Source: Arthrobacter nitrophenolicus
GTDB lineage: Bacteria; Actinomycetota; Actinomycetes; Actinomycetales; Micrococcaceae
Reading direction: 5' to 3'
Assembly (NCBI RefSeq): GCF_000332815.1
Contig: NZ_AOFD01000015.1
Location: forward strand, 1 to 64,000
DNA length: 64,000 nucleotides
The notes under the pieces: model-generated
What the model saw: the letters and a program-made list of their open reading frames with translations, nothing else
The model's database searches: none
What the model was told of the DNA's origin: nothing
Shown: one piece after another, positions 1-10,742 of the stretch
Layout of the letters: every line of letters begins with the position of its first letter
Numbering within the stretch: the first letter of the stretch is position 1
Made by a program: the position numbers and the translations under genes

Positions 1-715
1 CGGCCAGCAGGCGGGGCCAGCCTCCCGGGCCGTACCCCTGCAGCGGATTGATGACGGCGCGCGGGGATCCGCCGCTGCCAAGGTGGCGCAGGAATGCCGG
101 TCCGTTGCGGTAGGCCGACCAGGCGGAGGTGCCCGGCAAGCCGGTCACAGCCGGCGCGGCCTCCCCGCCCGAGACTGTGCCCGGATCGGCCGGTGCCGGT
201 TCCCCGCCATCCTGCACAGCGGCGGCGGGAAACTCCTTATCCAGGCGGGCCACCCTGGGCGGCACGGCAAGGCGGAGCACATCGCTGAGTGTGCCCGCGT
301 ACCGGGCGGCCACCGCGGCGGCAAGATCCCGGACAGCGGGGGTCAGCACCGGAACTGGTGAAACCACCTTGGCCAGCGGCAACAGGGTGGTGCCGGCGTC
401 GGATTCGGCGAGCCGTTCCAGCAGGAAACCGGCCAGGTCCTGGCCGTTGAAGCTGACCTTCACCCGGACACCCGGCCGTGCTTCATCGTCCATGCTGGCC
501 GGAACCGCGTAATCGAACGGCCGGTCCAGGTGCGGCAGCGAGGATTCCACCAGCACACGGGCCACGGGAAGCGCGGCAGCCATAGCTGCGCCGCCGGGCA
601 GCTTCCGCGATGGAAAGCCCTGGAGCAGGGAGGGCTGGACGGCCTGTCCCCCCGCACTGGAAAGGCCGGGTCCCGGCTGGGAGGATCTGTCACCAACCAC
701 TGCGGCCCCCTCCAT
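1..715 (-). CDS. priA: Primosomal protein N' (PriA), N-terminal part, runs off the window
   Basis: The start of PriA, the replication-restart primosome protein; only about 238 residues are in the window. After a low-complexity leader the reading frame gives the usual PriA N-terminal domain: VARVLVESSLPHLDRPFDY, then a segment with VRVKVSFNGQDLAGFLLERL. The helicase part would lie beyond the left edge. The start chosen is an ATG at 715-713, directly after an in-frame TGA and preceded by GAAGG at good spacing. An internal ATG at 583 (before AAALPVARV) is the alternative and would remove the leader. Actinobacterial PriA is often helicase-deficient, which cannot be judged here. It follows metK by 65 bases on the same strand, the usual actinobacterial order. 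Confidence 0.85.
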   Translation of the reverse strand, partial: MEGAAVVGDRSSQPGPGLSSAGGQAVQPSLLQGFPSRKLPGGAAMAAALPVARVLVESSLPHLDRPFDYAVPASMDDEARPGVRVKVSFNGQDLAGFLLERLAESDAGTTLLPLAKVVSPVPVLTPAVRDLAAAVAARYAGTLSDVLRLAVPPRVARLDKEFPAAAVQDGGEPAPADPGTVSGGEAAPAVTGLPGTSAWSAYRNGPAFLRHLGSGGSPRAVINPLQGYGPGGWPRLLA

Positions 716-780
716 TCAGCCTTCGTCCGGACATGGCAAGCCAAGCACCGGCCACTGACATTCGGGCTGCCGGAAGTGGC

Positions 781-2015
781 CTAGGCGTTGAAGAACGCTT
801 TCAGCTCGTCCACGCGGTCCAGCCGTTCCCAGGTGAAGTCGGGCTCGTCACGGCCAAAGTGCCCGTGGGCCGCGGTCTTGGCGTAGATGGGCCGCTTCAG
901 GTCAAGGGCGTCGATGATGGCGCGGGGGCGCAGGTCGAAGATTTCGGCGATCGCGGCGCTGATCCGGGCGGGGTCAACTGTTTCGGTGCCGAAGGTCTCC
1001 ACGTACGTGCCCACCGGGCGGGCCTGGCCGATGGCGTAGGCGATCTGTATTTCCGCGCGCTTGGCAAGTCCGGCGGCCACCACGTTCTTGGCGACCCAGC
1101 GCATGGCATAGGCGGCGGAGCGGTCCACCTTGGACGGGTCCTTGCCCGAGAAGGCGCCGCCGCCGTGCCGGGCCATGCCGCCATAGGTGTCCACGATAAT
1201 CTTGCGGCCGGTCAGGCCGGCATCGCCCACCGGGCCGCCGATAACGAATTCCCCGGCCGGGTTCAGGATGTTCCTGGCGCGGGAGATGTCCAGGTTGGCC
1301 CCGGCAAGAACAGGCTCGATGACCACGGCCGCGAGGTCGGCGCGGAGCTGGTCCAGGCTTGCGCCTTCAGCATGCTGGCTGGAGATGACCACGGTTTCCA
1401 CCGAGACGGGAAGGTCGCGGTCGTATCCCACGGTGACCTGGGTTTTGCCGTCCGGCCGAAGGTACGGCAGTTCGCCGGACTTCCGGACCTCGGTGAGCCG
1501 CTCGGACAGGCGGTGCGCAAGCCAGATCGGCGTGGGCATGTAGGAGGGTGTTTCGTCGCTGGCGTAGCCGAACATCAGGCCCTGGTCGCCTGCGCCCTGC
1601 AGGTCGTAATCGTCCTCCTGGCGCCCCTCGCGGGCTTCCAGGGAGTTGAAGACGCCGCCGGCGATGTCGTTGGACTGCTGGCCGATGGACACCGAGACGC
1701 CGCAGCGGGCGCCGTCGAAGCCGTTGGCGGACGAGTCGTAACCGATGCGAGGATGGTCTCCCGGACGATCTGCGGGATCTCCACGTAGGCGTCGGTGGTG
1801 ACTTCGCCTGCCACATGCACCAGGCCGGTGGTGGCCATGGTTTCCACGGCTACCCTGGATTCCGGGTCTGCCGCCAGCAGGGCGTCAAGGATGGCGTCAC
1901 TGATCTGGTCGCAGATCTTGTCCGGGTGGCCTTCGGTGACCGACTCGGACGTGAAGAGCCGGAGCGCCGTGGGCGTGGCCGCGGAGGTCTGGGGAAGGTG
2001 CAGGGGTAAAGTCAC
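781..2015 (-). CDS. metK: S-adenosylmethionine synthetase (one apparent frameshift)
   Basis: Makes S-adenosylmethionine from methionine and ATP in the cytoplasm. The N-terminal part has the signature [20 protein letters not shown] (about residues 21-40); later segments include [11 protein letters not shown], the glycine-rich [19 protein letters not shown] and [12 protein letters not shown] at the end. The frame breaks near 1749: the product should read [18 protein letters not shown], which needs one more C in CTC-GC. With that base restored the protein is 411 residues, normal for MetK. The GTG start at 2015 has AAGG upstream. It lies 76 bases after coaBC, the last-but-one gene of the pyr-to-priA cluster. 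The break is most likely a sequencing deletion, because MetK is essential. Confidence 0.9.
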
Positions 2016-2048
2016 TCAACTACCTTACTGGTTGGAGCACGTTGGCCC

Positions 2049-2069
2049 CGCGGGAGATGTCTTCCCGCG
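2049..2069 (-). terminator. Possible hairpin between coaBC and metK
   Basis: A perfect 7-base inverted repeat, CGCGGGA (2049-2055) and TCCCGCG (2063-2069), lies in the short gap between the coaBC stop and the metK start. No T-run follows on the minus strand, so it may only attenuate or pause transcription. Confidence 0.3.
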
Positions 2070-2091
2070 AAGCAAACGTGGCGCGGAACAC

Positions 2092-3332
2092 TCAGGCCCG
2101 GGGTGAAACAGAGTTCAGTTCAAAGCCGATGCGGTTGATGATGGCCTCGGAAACCTCTGCCTTGGTCCCCGAGGCCTCCTGTGGTTCGGAGCCGGAACGG
2201 GCCAGGATGACCACGGAGTTGGTGTCCTGGCCGAACACCTTGTCCGAGCCGACGTGGTTGACCACCAGGAGGTCGCAGCCCTTGCGCTGCAGCTTTGCCT
2301 CGGCGTAGGCCAGGACGTCTCCATGGCTGTCGCCGGTCTCGGCGGCAAATCCGACGATCAGGCGCTGGCGCGCTTCATCCCCCGCGGCGTTCCGGACTTC
2401 AACCAGTTCATGCAGGATGTCCGGGTTGCGGACGAGGGTGATGACGGGATCGGCGCTGTCATCACGTTTCTTGATTTTCGTGTCGGAGACCACGGCCGGC
2501 CGGAAGTCGGCGACGGCGGCAGACATGATGACGACGTCGGAGTCCGCGGCCGCCGCCAGGGCGGCTTCGCGCAGCTGGAGTGCCGTCTCGACCGTCACTA
2601 CTTCAACGCCGGCGGGCGGCGGGACTTCCATGTGGGCTGCCAGCAGGCGCACGGTCGCCCCGGCATTGCGGGCGGCCACGGCCAGGGCCACGCCCTGCTT
2701 GCCGGAGGACCGGTTGCCGAGGAAGCGCACGGGGTCCAGGGGTTCGCGGGTGCCGCCGGCGCTGATGGTGACGGTCCGGCCCGCCAGCGGCAGCTGGAAG
2801 TCGGTCTGTCCCTGCACGAGTGCCATGGCGGCGTCGAAGATCACCTGCGGCTCCGGCAGCCGCCCGGGGCCCGAGTCGGCACCGGTCAACCGCCCGGTGG
2901 CAGGCTCCAGGACGGCTGCGCCGCGGCCACGGAGGGTTTCCACGTTGGCGCGGGTGGCGGCATGCTGCCACATCTCGGTGTGCATGGCCGGGGCGAACAG
3001 GACCGGGCCGCGGGCCATAAGGAGCGTGTTGGTAAGGAGGTCGCCGGCCTGTCCTGTCGCGGCCTTGGCCAGGAGGTCGGCCGTGGCCGGTGCAACCACC
3101 ACAAGGTCGGCCTCGTGGCCAAGGCGGACGTGGTTGACCTGGTGGACGTCGTCGAAAACGCTGTTGCTGACCGGGTTCCCGGACAGCGCCTCCCAGGTGG
3201 CTGTACCCACGAAGCGGGTGGACGCTCCGTGGGAATGACGGTCACTTGGTGGCCGGCTTCAGTAAAAAGCCGGAGGAGCGATGCCACCTTGTAGGCGGCA
3301 ATCCCTCCCCCGACTCCGAGGACTATGCGCAC
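2092..3332 (-). CDS. coaBC: Bifunctional phosphopantothenoylcysteine decarboxylase/synthetase (one apparent frameshift)
   Basis: Catalyses two steps of coenzyme A synthesis: ligation of cysteine to 4'-phosphopantothenate (CoaB) and decarboxylation of the product (CoaC, a flavoprotein). The first half has the CoaC start RIVLGVGGGIAAYKVASLLR, then VNHVRLGHEADLVVVAPATA and the APAMHTEMW segment. The CoaB half begins near TVTISAGGTREPLDPVRFLG (about residue 200) and contains NRSSGKQG and the KIKKRD motif. The frame breaks near 3225, where TEASTRFVG needs one extra base (GAGGCG read as GAGCG). The corrected length is 413 residues, normal for the family. It follows rpoZ by 37 bases on the same strand, as in mycobacteria. 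Confidence 0.9.
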
Positions 3333-3369
3333 GTGACCTCCGTCAACAGCAAGTCAGTTCAGCGGCAAA

Positions 3370-3630
3370 TTACTCTGCGGCTTGGATCGGCGTGGAAACC
3401 AGCTTGCCTTCGTTGATCTCGCGCAGGGCGATCGAGAGCGACTTCTCGTTCAGCTTGGTGTCGACCAGGGGGCCGACGTACTCGAAGAGGCCCTCGTGCA
3501 GCTGGGCGTAGTAAGCGTTGATCTGACGAGCACGCTTGGCACCGAAGATCACCAGGCCGTACTTGGAATCGGCTGCTTCAAGCAGCGAGTCGATCGGCGG
3601 GTTGATGATGCCTTCAAGGTTCGTGGACAC
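3370..3630 (-). CDS. rpoZ: RNA polymerase omega subunit
   Basis: Small subunit that helps assembly and stability of RNA polymerase by binding beta-prime. The 86-residue product begins [20 protein letters not shown] and contains [19 protein letters not shown], the conserved omega core, and [16 protein letters not shown] near the C terminus. GTG start. It lies 15 bases after gmk, an order (gmk-rpoZ-coaBC) shared across Actinomycetota, so it is probably co-transcribed. No disruption is seen. Confidence 0.95.
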   Translation of the reverse strand: MSTNLEGIINPPIDSLLEAADSKYGLVIFGAKRARQINAYYAQLHEGLFEYVGPLVDTKLNEKSLSIALREINEGKLVSTPIQAAE

Positions 3631-3645
3631 GAATTCTCCAAATTC

Positions 3646-4239
3646 CTAGCGGGCTGACGGTTCCGGCAGGTGCGGATGCGGGGTCAGCCCCATGAGTGAA
3701 ACTAGCTCGTCCGCTGCCCGGCGGACGTCGTCGTTGATGACGGTGTGGTCGAACTCCGGTTCAGCAGCAAGTTCCAGTTTAGCGGTTTCCAGGCGCCGCT
3801 GCTGTTCCTCCGGCGTTTCGGTGCCGCGGCCCACCAGCCGGCGGACCATTTCGTCCCAGGTGGGCGGGGCCAGAAAGACAAACTGGGCGTCCGGGACGGC
3901 CGCCTTGACCTGCCGCGCACCCTGCAGGTCGATTTCCAGGAGCACGGAACGGCCCTCGGCGATTGCCTTGTCCACCGTGCTCTTGAGCGTGCCGTAGGTG
4001 TTCTGGCCATGGACCACTGCCCATTCCAGCAGCTCACCGTCCGCGATGAGCTGCTCGAACTCCTCCTTGGATTTGAAGAAGTAGTGGACGCCGTCCACTT
4101 CGCCGGGCCGTGGAGCCCTGGTGGTGGCCGAGACGGACAGCCAGACCTCGGGGTAGTTGTCGCGGATGTAGGTGGACACGGTGCCTTTGCCAACAGCCGT
4201 CGGACCAGCGAGGACTGTCAGTCCAGGTTTCTTGCTCAC
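3646..4239 (-). CDS. gmk: Guanylate kinase
   Basis: Phosphorylates GMP to GDP with ATP, linking purine salvage to the GTP pool. The P-loop GPTAVGKGT sits at about residues 12-20, followed by the GMP-binding region SVSATTRAPRPGEVDGVHYFF, and by EIDLQGARQVK with the conserved acidic residue. At 197 residues it has the normal length. The GTG start at 4239 lies 45 bases after the mihF stop. In mycobacteria the same mihF-gmk pair follows the pyrimidine operon, so the arrangement supports the identification. Confidence 0.95.
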   Translation of the reverse strand: MSKKPGLTVLAGPTAVGKGTVSTYIRDNYPEVWLSVSATTRAPRPGEVDGVHYFFKSKEEFEQLIADGELLEWAVVHGQNTYGTLKSTVDKAIAEGRSVLLEIDLQGARQVKAAVPDAQFVFLAPPTWDEMVRRLVGRGTETPEEQQRRLETAKLELAAEPEFDHTVINDDVRRAADELVSLMGLTPHPHLPEPSAR

Positions 4240-4284
4240 GTATTCCTTTGCCGAAGTTCGGGGATGGGCGGGGTGCGTGCCGCC

Positions 4285-4602
4285 CTAATGCTCGTCTATA
4301 AAATCTACCAGCGCCCGGCGCTGGTGGACGCCCAGCCCGCGGACCCTGCGGGAGGTGGCGATGCCCAGTTGCTCCATGATGGCCGCGGCCCGGACCTTGC
4401 CGATCCCGGGCAGCGCCTCGAGAAGCTCGGAGACCCGCATCCGCGCCAGGGCGTCGTCCTCCATGGCGGAGTTGATGATGTCCGCCGCGGACCTCTTGCC
4501 GTTCTTCAGGCTTTCCTTGGCCGCCGCGCGGGTGGCCCGGGCGGCAGCCGCCTTGTTCAGGGCGTCAGCCCGTTCCGATGCGGTCAAAGGTCGCAGCACC
4601 AT
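4285..4602 (-). CDS. mihF: Actinobacterial integration host factor (mIHF)
   Basis: Nucleoid-associated DNA-binding protein restricted to Actinomycetota, first known as the host factor for mycobacteriophage L5 integration. The product has an alanine- and arginine-rich N-terminal helix (ALNKAAAARATRAAAKESLK) and then a helix-two-turn-helix segment, ELLEALPGIGKVRAAAIMEQ, with RRVRGLGVHQRRALVDF at the end, very like mIHF. The ATG at 4602 is preferred because it gives the family start (MVLRPLT) and has a G-run about 8 bases upstream; a GTG nine bases earlier is possible. It lies between pyrF and gmk, as in Mycobacterium. Role in the pyr region is not implied; it acts genome-wide. Confidence 0.9.
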   Translation of the reverse strand: MVLRPLTASERADALNKAAAARATRAAAKESLKNGKRSAADIINSAMEDDALARMRVSELLEALPGIGKVRAAAIMEQLGIATSRRVRGLGVHQRRALVDFIDEH

Positions 4603-4713
4603 GGCAGACACCCCCGGATTCGGCGGATTCGTTCAAGGGCGGCCGCCCTTGAACCTGTCCCTGAAACTACCCTTTGGTGCGGCCTGAATCAATGCATCCG
4701 GGCAAACGGAACG

Positions 4714-5592
4714 TTATTCGCCGCGCAGCCCGTCCAGCGTCCGCAGGGCCGCCTCCCGGAGTCCGCCAAGCCCCGGGCCCGCAGCCAGGATGTCCCGGCT
4801 GGAAGTCCCCAGGACCTGGGGGTAGGCCGTTCCGAACGTTGCCCGGAGATCTGCCGGGGTGGCCCCCTGGGCCCCCAGCCCGGGGGCGAGGATGGGACCG
4901 TGCACTGCCGCAAGATCCATCCCGAGGTCGGCCAGGGCGCTGCCCACTGTCGCGCCGACCACCAGTCCTACGGATCCGAGCGCACCGGGGTAGCGGGTGT
5001 TCTCGGCAGCAGCGGCCGAGGCAATCCTGCGGGCCACGGACTCCGCTCCCCCCACGTGCTGGACGGACGGGCCCTCCGGGTTGGAGGTGAGGGCGAGGAC
5101 GAAAACTCCTCGTCCGGTCTCCGCCGCAAGGTCCAGCGCCGGGCGGAGCGATTCAAAGCCCAGGTAGGGGCTGAGCGTCACCGAGTCGGCCGCCAGCGGT
5201 GAGCCGTCGCGGAGCCAGGCGTCCGCGTAGGCGGCCATGGTGGAGCCGATGTCACCGCGTTTGGCGTCGGCAATTGTCAGTACCGATTCGTCGCGGGCGG
5301 CGGCGAGGAGTTCTTCGAGCACAGCCATGCCCGCCGAGCCGTGCCGCTCAAAGAGCGCCACCTGCGGCTTGACCGCGGCAGCGAGGGAAGCCACCGCCTC
5401 CAAAACGGTGAGCGAAAAGCTCCTCAGCCCGGCGGCGTCGTCGTCCAGTCCCCAGCTCTTCAGCAGTGCGGGGTGCGGATCAATTCCGACGCAGAGGGGG
5501 CCACGGGCGGCCATGGCGGCACCCAGCCGGGAGCCGAATGACTCCCGGCCGGTGCCGGATACCTGCCCGGCAGCGGATACCTGCTCAGGCAT
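4714..5592 (-). CDS. pyrF: Orotidine 5'-phosphate decarboxylase
   Basis: Last step of UMP synthesis, OMP to UMP plus CO2. It is the type found in actinobacteria (about 290 residues): [19 protein letters not shown] near the start, then [20 protein letters not shown], which holds the catalytic Asp-x-Lys-x-x-Asp triad (DAKRGD). [14 protein letters not shown] and [17 protein letters not shown] give the later barrel strands. The ATG at 5592 overlaps the carB stop by eight bases, so translation is probably coupled. It closes the pyrimidine operon; mihF follows after about 110 bases. Confidence 0.93.
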   Translation of the reverse strand: MPEQVSAAGQVSGTGRESFGSRLGAAMAARGPLCVGIDPHPALLKSWGLDDDAAGLRSFSLTVLEAVASLAAAVKPQVALFERHGSAGMAVLEELLAAARDESVLTIADAKRGDIGSTMAAYADAWLRDGSPLAADSVTLSPYLGFESLRPALDLAAETGRGVFVLALTSNPEGPSVQHVGGAESVARRIASAAAAENTRYPGALGSVGLVVGATVGSALADLGMDLAAVHGPILAPGLGAQGATPADLRATFGTAYPQVLGTSSRDILAAGPGLGGLREAALRTLDGLRGE

Positions 5593-8500
5593 TCTGCAGG
5601 GCCGCCTTCTGCGATTCAGCCAGGGCGGCGGCGTGCTCCTGCAGGCTGGTGACCGACCACTCGTAGGTGCGCATGGCCTCGATGGCCTGGACCGCGGCGT
5701 TGAACTCGGCCACCGTGGTGATGCAGGGAATGCCGATGGACGTGGCCGCGGCGCGCAGCTCGTAGCCGTCGCTGCGGGCCTCGCCGCCGGACGGCGTGTT
5801 GAAGACCATGTCGATCTCGCCGGCAACCACCAGGTCGGCGATGGTGCCCTCGCCTTCGGCGCTGCTCCCTTCGGCGACCTTGCGGACCGGCGTGGCCTGG
5901 ATGCCGTTGCGGCGCAGGACATCGGCGGTGCCGCCGGTCGAGACGATTTCGAAACCGAGGTCCGAGAGCCGCTTGACGCCCATGATGACGGAGCGCTTGT
6001 CGCGGTTGGCCACGGAGACGAAGACCTTGCCCTCGGTGGGCAGCGCGTTGTTGGCGCCGGCCTGGCTCTTGGCGAAGGCGGTGTCGAAGTGCTTGTCGAT
6101 GCCCATGACCTCGCCGGTGGACCGCATTTCCGGGCCGAGGAGGGAATCCACGACCTTGCCTTCGAGCGTCCGGAAGCGGCTGAAGGGCAGGACGGCTTCC
6201 TTGACGGCCACCGGCGCGTCCAGCGGCAGTGTGGACCCGTCGCCGGACTCGGGCAGCATCTTGTAGGCGCTGCGGAGCTGGTTGATGGTCACCCCGGTGC
6301 CGATCAGGGCTGCGGCCTTGGCCATCTGGACGCCCGTTGCCTTGGACACGAACGGAACCGTGCGGGATGCGCGGGGGTTGGCTTCGAGGACGTACAGGAC
6401 GTCCGAGGCCAGCGCGAACTGGATGTTGATCAGGCCCCGCACGCCCACGCCTTCCGCGATGGCGCGGGTGGCGGTGCGCACGCGCTCGATGACGTTGCTG
6501 CCCAGCGTGATGGGCGGCAGGACGCAGGCGGAGTCGCCGGAGTGGATGCCGGCTTCCTCGATGTGCTCCATGATGCCGCCGAGGTACATGTCGGTGCCGT
6601 CGAAGAGGGCGTCGACGTCGATCTCGACGGCGTCCTCGAGGAAGCGGTCGATCAGGACCGGGTGGTCCGGGGTGATCTCGGTGGCGTTGGCGATGTAGCG
6701 GGAGAGGTTGGCTTCGTCGTAGACGATTTCCATGCCGCGGCCGCCCAGGACGTAGGACGGGCGGACCAGCACGGGGTAGCCGATTTCGTCGGCGATCTTC
6801 TTGGCGTCCTCGAAGGACACGGCGGTGCCGTTCTTCGGGGAGACGAGGCCTGCCTTGTCCAGGACCCGCGCGAACGCTCCGCGGTGCTCTGCCAGGTCGA
6901 TGGCTTCCGGGGAGGTGCCGAGGATCGGAACCCCTGCGTCGGCGAGCTGCTGTGCGAGCTTCAGCGGGGTCTGGCCGCCGAGCTGGACGAACACGCCCAT
7001 GACGCCGCCGGTCCGCTCCTCAGCCGCGATGACCTCAAGCACGTCCTCGAGCGTCAGCGGCTCGAAGTACAGGCGGGTGGAGATGTCGTAGTCGGTGGAG
7101 ACGGTTTCCGGGTTGCAGTTGACCATGACTGTCTCGTAGCCGGCCTTGCGCAGTGCCATGGAGGCGTGCACGCAGGAGTAGTCGAACTCGATGCCCTGGC
7201 CGATCCGGTTGGGCCCGGAGCCCAGGATGAGGATGGACGGCTTGGAGTGCAGCGCCACCTCGTCCTCTTCGTCGTACGCCGAGTAGTGGTACGGGGTGTA
7301 GGCGGCGAATTCGGCGGCGCAGGTGTCCACCGTCTTGTAGACCGGGCGGATGCCGAGGGCCTGGCGGACGCCGCGGACCACGGCCTCGGAGTTGTGCGTG
7401 AGCGATCCGATCTGCTCGTCCGAGAAGCCGTGGCGCTTGGCTCGCTGCAGCATCTCCTTGGTGAGAGCACCGGCCTGGCGGATCTCGCGGGAGATCTCGT
7501 TCAGCAGCTGGAGCTGGTCGAGGAACCACGGTCGATCTTGGTGGCTTCGAACAGCTGCTCCACGGTGGCACCGCCCAGGAGGGCGCGCTGGACCTGGTGC
7601 AGGCGCTCCGTGGTGGGGCGCTTGGCCTTTTCGATGAGCTCGGCGACTTCCCATTCGGGGACGCTGCTGAAGTCCAGCTGCGAGCCCTTCTGCTCGAGGG
7701 AGCGCAGGGCCTTCTGCAAGGCTTCGGTGAAGTTGCGGCCCATGGCCATCGCTTCGCCCACCGACTTCATGGTGGTGGTCAGCGTGTTGTCCGCCGCGGG
7801 GAACTTCTCGAACGCGAACCGGGGCACCTTGACCACGACGTAGTCGAGGGTGGGCTCGAAGGACGCGGGCGTCTTCTGGGTGATGTCGTTCGGGATCTCG
7901 TCCAGGGTGTAGCCGAGCGAGAGCTTGGTGGCGATCTTGGCGATGGCGAAGCCGGTGGCCTTGGACGCCAGGGCGGACGACCGGGAAACCCGGGGGTTCA
8001 TTTCGATGACCACCACGCGGCCCGTGGCGGGGTCGATGGCGAACTGGATGTTGCAGCCGCCGGTGTCCACGCCCACTTCGCGGATGACGGCGATGGCGAC
8101 GTCGCGCAGCTTCTGGTACTCGCGGTCGGTCAGGGTCAGCGCGGGGGCCACGGTGATGGAGTCGCCGGTGTGGACGCCGACCGGATCGAAGTTCTCGATG
8201 GAGCAGACGACAACCACGTTGTCGTTCTTGTCCCGCATCATCTCGAGCTCGTATTCCTTCCAGCCGAGGATGCTCTCTTCGAGCAGGACCTCGCTGGTGG
8301 GGCTGTACTGCAGACCCTGGCCGACGATGCGGCGCAGGTCGTCCTCGTTGTAGGCCAGGCCGGAGCCCAGGCCGCCCATCGTGAAGGAGGGGCGGACAAC
8401 CATCGGGTAGCCGAGGTCGCCGGCGGCCTCGAGCGCCTCGTCCATGGTGTGGATGATGTGGCTGCGGGCGGACTCAGCGCCGCAGCGCTCCACCACGCCC

Positions 8501-8898
8501 TTGAACTTTTCGCGGTCCTCGCCGAGCTCGATGGCGGCGATGTTGGCGCCGATGAGTTCCACGTTGTACTTCTCGAGCACGCCGTTCTTGTCCAGCGCGA
8601 TAGCGGTGTTCAGCGCAGTCTGGCCGCCCAGGGTGGGCAGGACGGCGTCCGGACGCTCCTTGGCGATGATCTTCTCCACCACCTCGGGGGTGATGGGCTC
8701 GATGTAGGTGGCGTCCGCGAACTCGGGGTCGGTCATGATGGTGGCCGGGTTGGAGTTCACCAGGATGACCCGCAGGCCCTCCTCCTTGAGGACGCGCAGC
8801 GCCTGCGTGCCGGAGTAATCGAATTCGGCGGCCTGGCCGATGACGATGGGTCCGGATCCGATGACCAGGACGCTCTTCAGGTCTGTTCTCTTGGGCAT
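5585..8898 (-). CDS. carB: Carbamoyl-phosphate synthase large subunit (one apparent frameshift)
   Basis: Makes carbamoyl phosphate from ammonia supplied by CarA, bicarbonate and two ATP, feeding PyrB and arginine synthesis. The two homologous halves are both visible: [20 protein letters not shown] at the start and [20 protein letters not shown] in the middle, each with its own ATP-grasp domain ([16 protein letters not shown] and [16 protein letters not shown]). The C-terminal regulatory domain starts near [12 protein letters not shown]. The frame breaks near 7531: [15 protein letters not shown] needs one more C in GACCCGTGG. Corrected, the protein has 1104 residues, normal for CarB. Its ATG overlaps the carA stop by one base (TAATG). 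Confidence 0.93.
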
Positions 8899-10234
8899 TA
8901 CTTCTTGTCCTCAGTCTTGTCGGTGCCCTGCTGGGCGGCGTCGCGGTCGATCGGGTTATGCACGGAGTCCACGGGTTCCTTGGAGAGGTTGGCGGTGCGG
9001 CCGTCACGGGTGCCCGCCATCAGTTCGATGAAGCGGTCGAAGAGGTAGGCAGCGTCGTGCGGGCCGGCTGCGGCTTCGGGGTGGTACTGCACGGAGAACG
9101 CGGGGATGTCCAGGCAGGCGAGGCCTTCGACGACGTCGTCGTTGAGGCTGACGTGGCTGACCTCGACGCGCCCGTAGCGCTCCTCCGGAGCCTGGGTGGC
9201 GCCGTCGAGCGGTGCGTCCACGGCAAAGCCGTGGTTCTGGGAGGTGATCTCCACCTTGCCGGTGCGGCGGTCCATGACAGGCTGGTTGATGCCGCGGTGG
9301 CCGTAGCGGAGCTTGTAGGTGCCGAAGCCGAGCGCCCGGCCCAGGATCTGGTTGCCGAAGCAGATACCGAAGTAGGGCAGCTTTTCGTCCAGTACTGAGC
9401 GGAGCAGCTTGACCTGGGTTTCGGCGGTGGCGGGATCTCCGGGGCCGTTGGACATGAAGAAGCCGTCCGGGTTTACGGCCTTGACGTCCTCGAGGGTGGC
9501 GGTGGCGGGCAGGACGTGGACGCGGACGCCGCGTTCGGCGAACCGGACCGGGGTCATGGCCTTGATACCGAGGTCGATCGCGGCGATGGTGAAACGGGGG
9601 TCGCCGTCCCAGCCGTGGTCCTTGGGCTCCACGACGTACGCCTCATCCACGCTGACCTCCTCGGCCAGGCGGGCGCCTTCCATGGGGGCGCTGGCCAGGA
9701 CGGCGTCAAGGAGTTCCTTGTCGGTTGCCTGGCTGCCTCGCCGGAGAAGATGCCGGCCCGCATGGTCTTGTGCTCACGCAGGTGGCGGGTGATGGCGCGG
9801 GTGTCCACGCCCTGGATGCCGACGATTCCCTGCTCCACCAGTTCCTCGTCGAGGGAGCGTTCGGACCGCCAGTTGGACGGCCGGCGCGCGGCGTCCCTGA
9901 CGATGTAGCCCGCCACCCAGATGCGGCGGGACTCGGCGTCCTCGCTGTTGACGCCGGTGTTGCCGATGTGCGGCGCGGTCTGGACAACCAGCTGCCGGGC
10001 GTAGGAGGGGTCCGTAATGGTTTCCTGGTACCCGGTCATGCCGGTGGCGAAGACTGCTTCGCCCAGCGCCGTTCCGGTGGCGCCGTAGCTGGTTCCGCGG
10101 AAGATGCGGCCGTCTTCGAGGACGAGGGCTGCCGGAGCGGAGGTAGTTGCTGTCACTGTATTCGCTTTCACTGCTGGGTCTGTGGCTGCTGGTGTGTTTG
10201 CTGCGGGCATATCCGTCACTGTCTTACTTTCCAC
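8898..10234 (-). CDS. carA: Carbamoyl-phosphate synthase small subunit (one apparent frameshift)
   Basis: Glutaminase subunit that releases ammonia for CarB. The N-terminal domain is seen in [19 protein letters not shown] and [17 protein letters not shown]. The class I amidotransferase part has the nucleophile region [33 protein letters not shown] and the catalytic [13 protein letters not shown]. The frame breaks near 9731, where GCCCAGG appears as GCCAGG; corrected it is about 445 residues. That is slightly long because a threonine- and alanine-rich N-terminal leader of about 35 residues precedes the domain. The GTG start at 10234 overlaps the stop of the upstream membrane-protein gene by 11 bases; a later ATG would trim the leader. 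Confidence 0.92.
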
Positions 10235-10742
10235 TGTTGGCGCCTGCGGCCGGGGCTGAGGAGATCAATTCCTGGAGTGCCGCGTAGAGCGTGTCCTTGT
10301 CCGCGGCGCGGCGGGTGCGGAACCCGGTGTCCAGCTCGTGGGAGCCGTGCAGCCAGGTCAGCACCAGCAGGCCGTCCTTCTCGACGAACTTTCCGGCCAT
10401 CCCGCTGTCCTGCCGGGCGCCGCCAAGCGCGGCGGCGGGAATGTACAGCGCCGGGGCGCCGGAGCGGTCGAAGAGGACGCCGTGGGGGTACACCGAGAGG
10501 GTTGCGTTGGTGCGGATGCCAAGGCCGTGCACGGCGATCCGGTCCAGCCAGTCGCCGCCGGTGGTGGTGGCAACGTACTGGCCTTCGGCCGTGGTGATCG
10601 GCTCGCCGGGCGCCGCGGGCACGGGAGGCAGCTGTTCGACGTCGGACTGGCGCTTCAGGCGGTTCCGCCAGCCGATGGCGAGCAGGACGAAGACGACGGC
10701 GATGACCGCCAGCATCGCCAGTCCGGGGAGGATTTTGTCCAT
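10224..10742 (-). CDS. Small membrane protein of the pyrimidine operon (Rv1382-like)
   Basis: A 172-residue protein with one N-terminal membrane segment ([20 protein letters not shown], about residues 4-23), a basic stretch RNRLKRQ, and a soluble remainder that resembles a PH-like fold, for example [15 protein letters not shown] and [17 protein letters not shown]. It sits exactly between pyrC and carA with overlapping ends (TGATG with pyrC, 11 bases with carA). Mycobacteria keep an uncharacterised membrane protein at the same place (Rv1382). The conserved, coupled position suggests a role tied to pyrimidine synthesis or simply shared expression. No catalytic motif is seen and its function is unknown. 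Confidence 0.7.
   Translation of the reverse strand: MDKILPGLAMLAVIAVVFVLLAIGWRNRLKRQSDVEQLPPVPAAPGEPITTAEGQYVATTTGGDWLDRIAVHGLGIRTNATLSVYPHGVLFDRSGAPALYIPAAALGGARQDSGMAGKFVEKDGLLVLTWLHGSHELDTGFRTRRAADKDTLYAALQELISSAPAAGANSGK

Noticed and set aside
2016..2091. A SAM-responsive riboswitch in front of metK
   Set aside because: The gap is only 76 bases and contains just a short hairpin. No SAM riboswitch core could be matched.
5237..7843. An 868-residue plus-strand open frame
   Set aside because: It is antisense to carB and pyrF, lacks any recognisable domain and reflects high GC content, which makes stop-free antisense frames common here.
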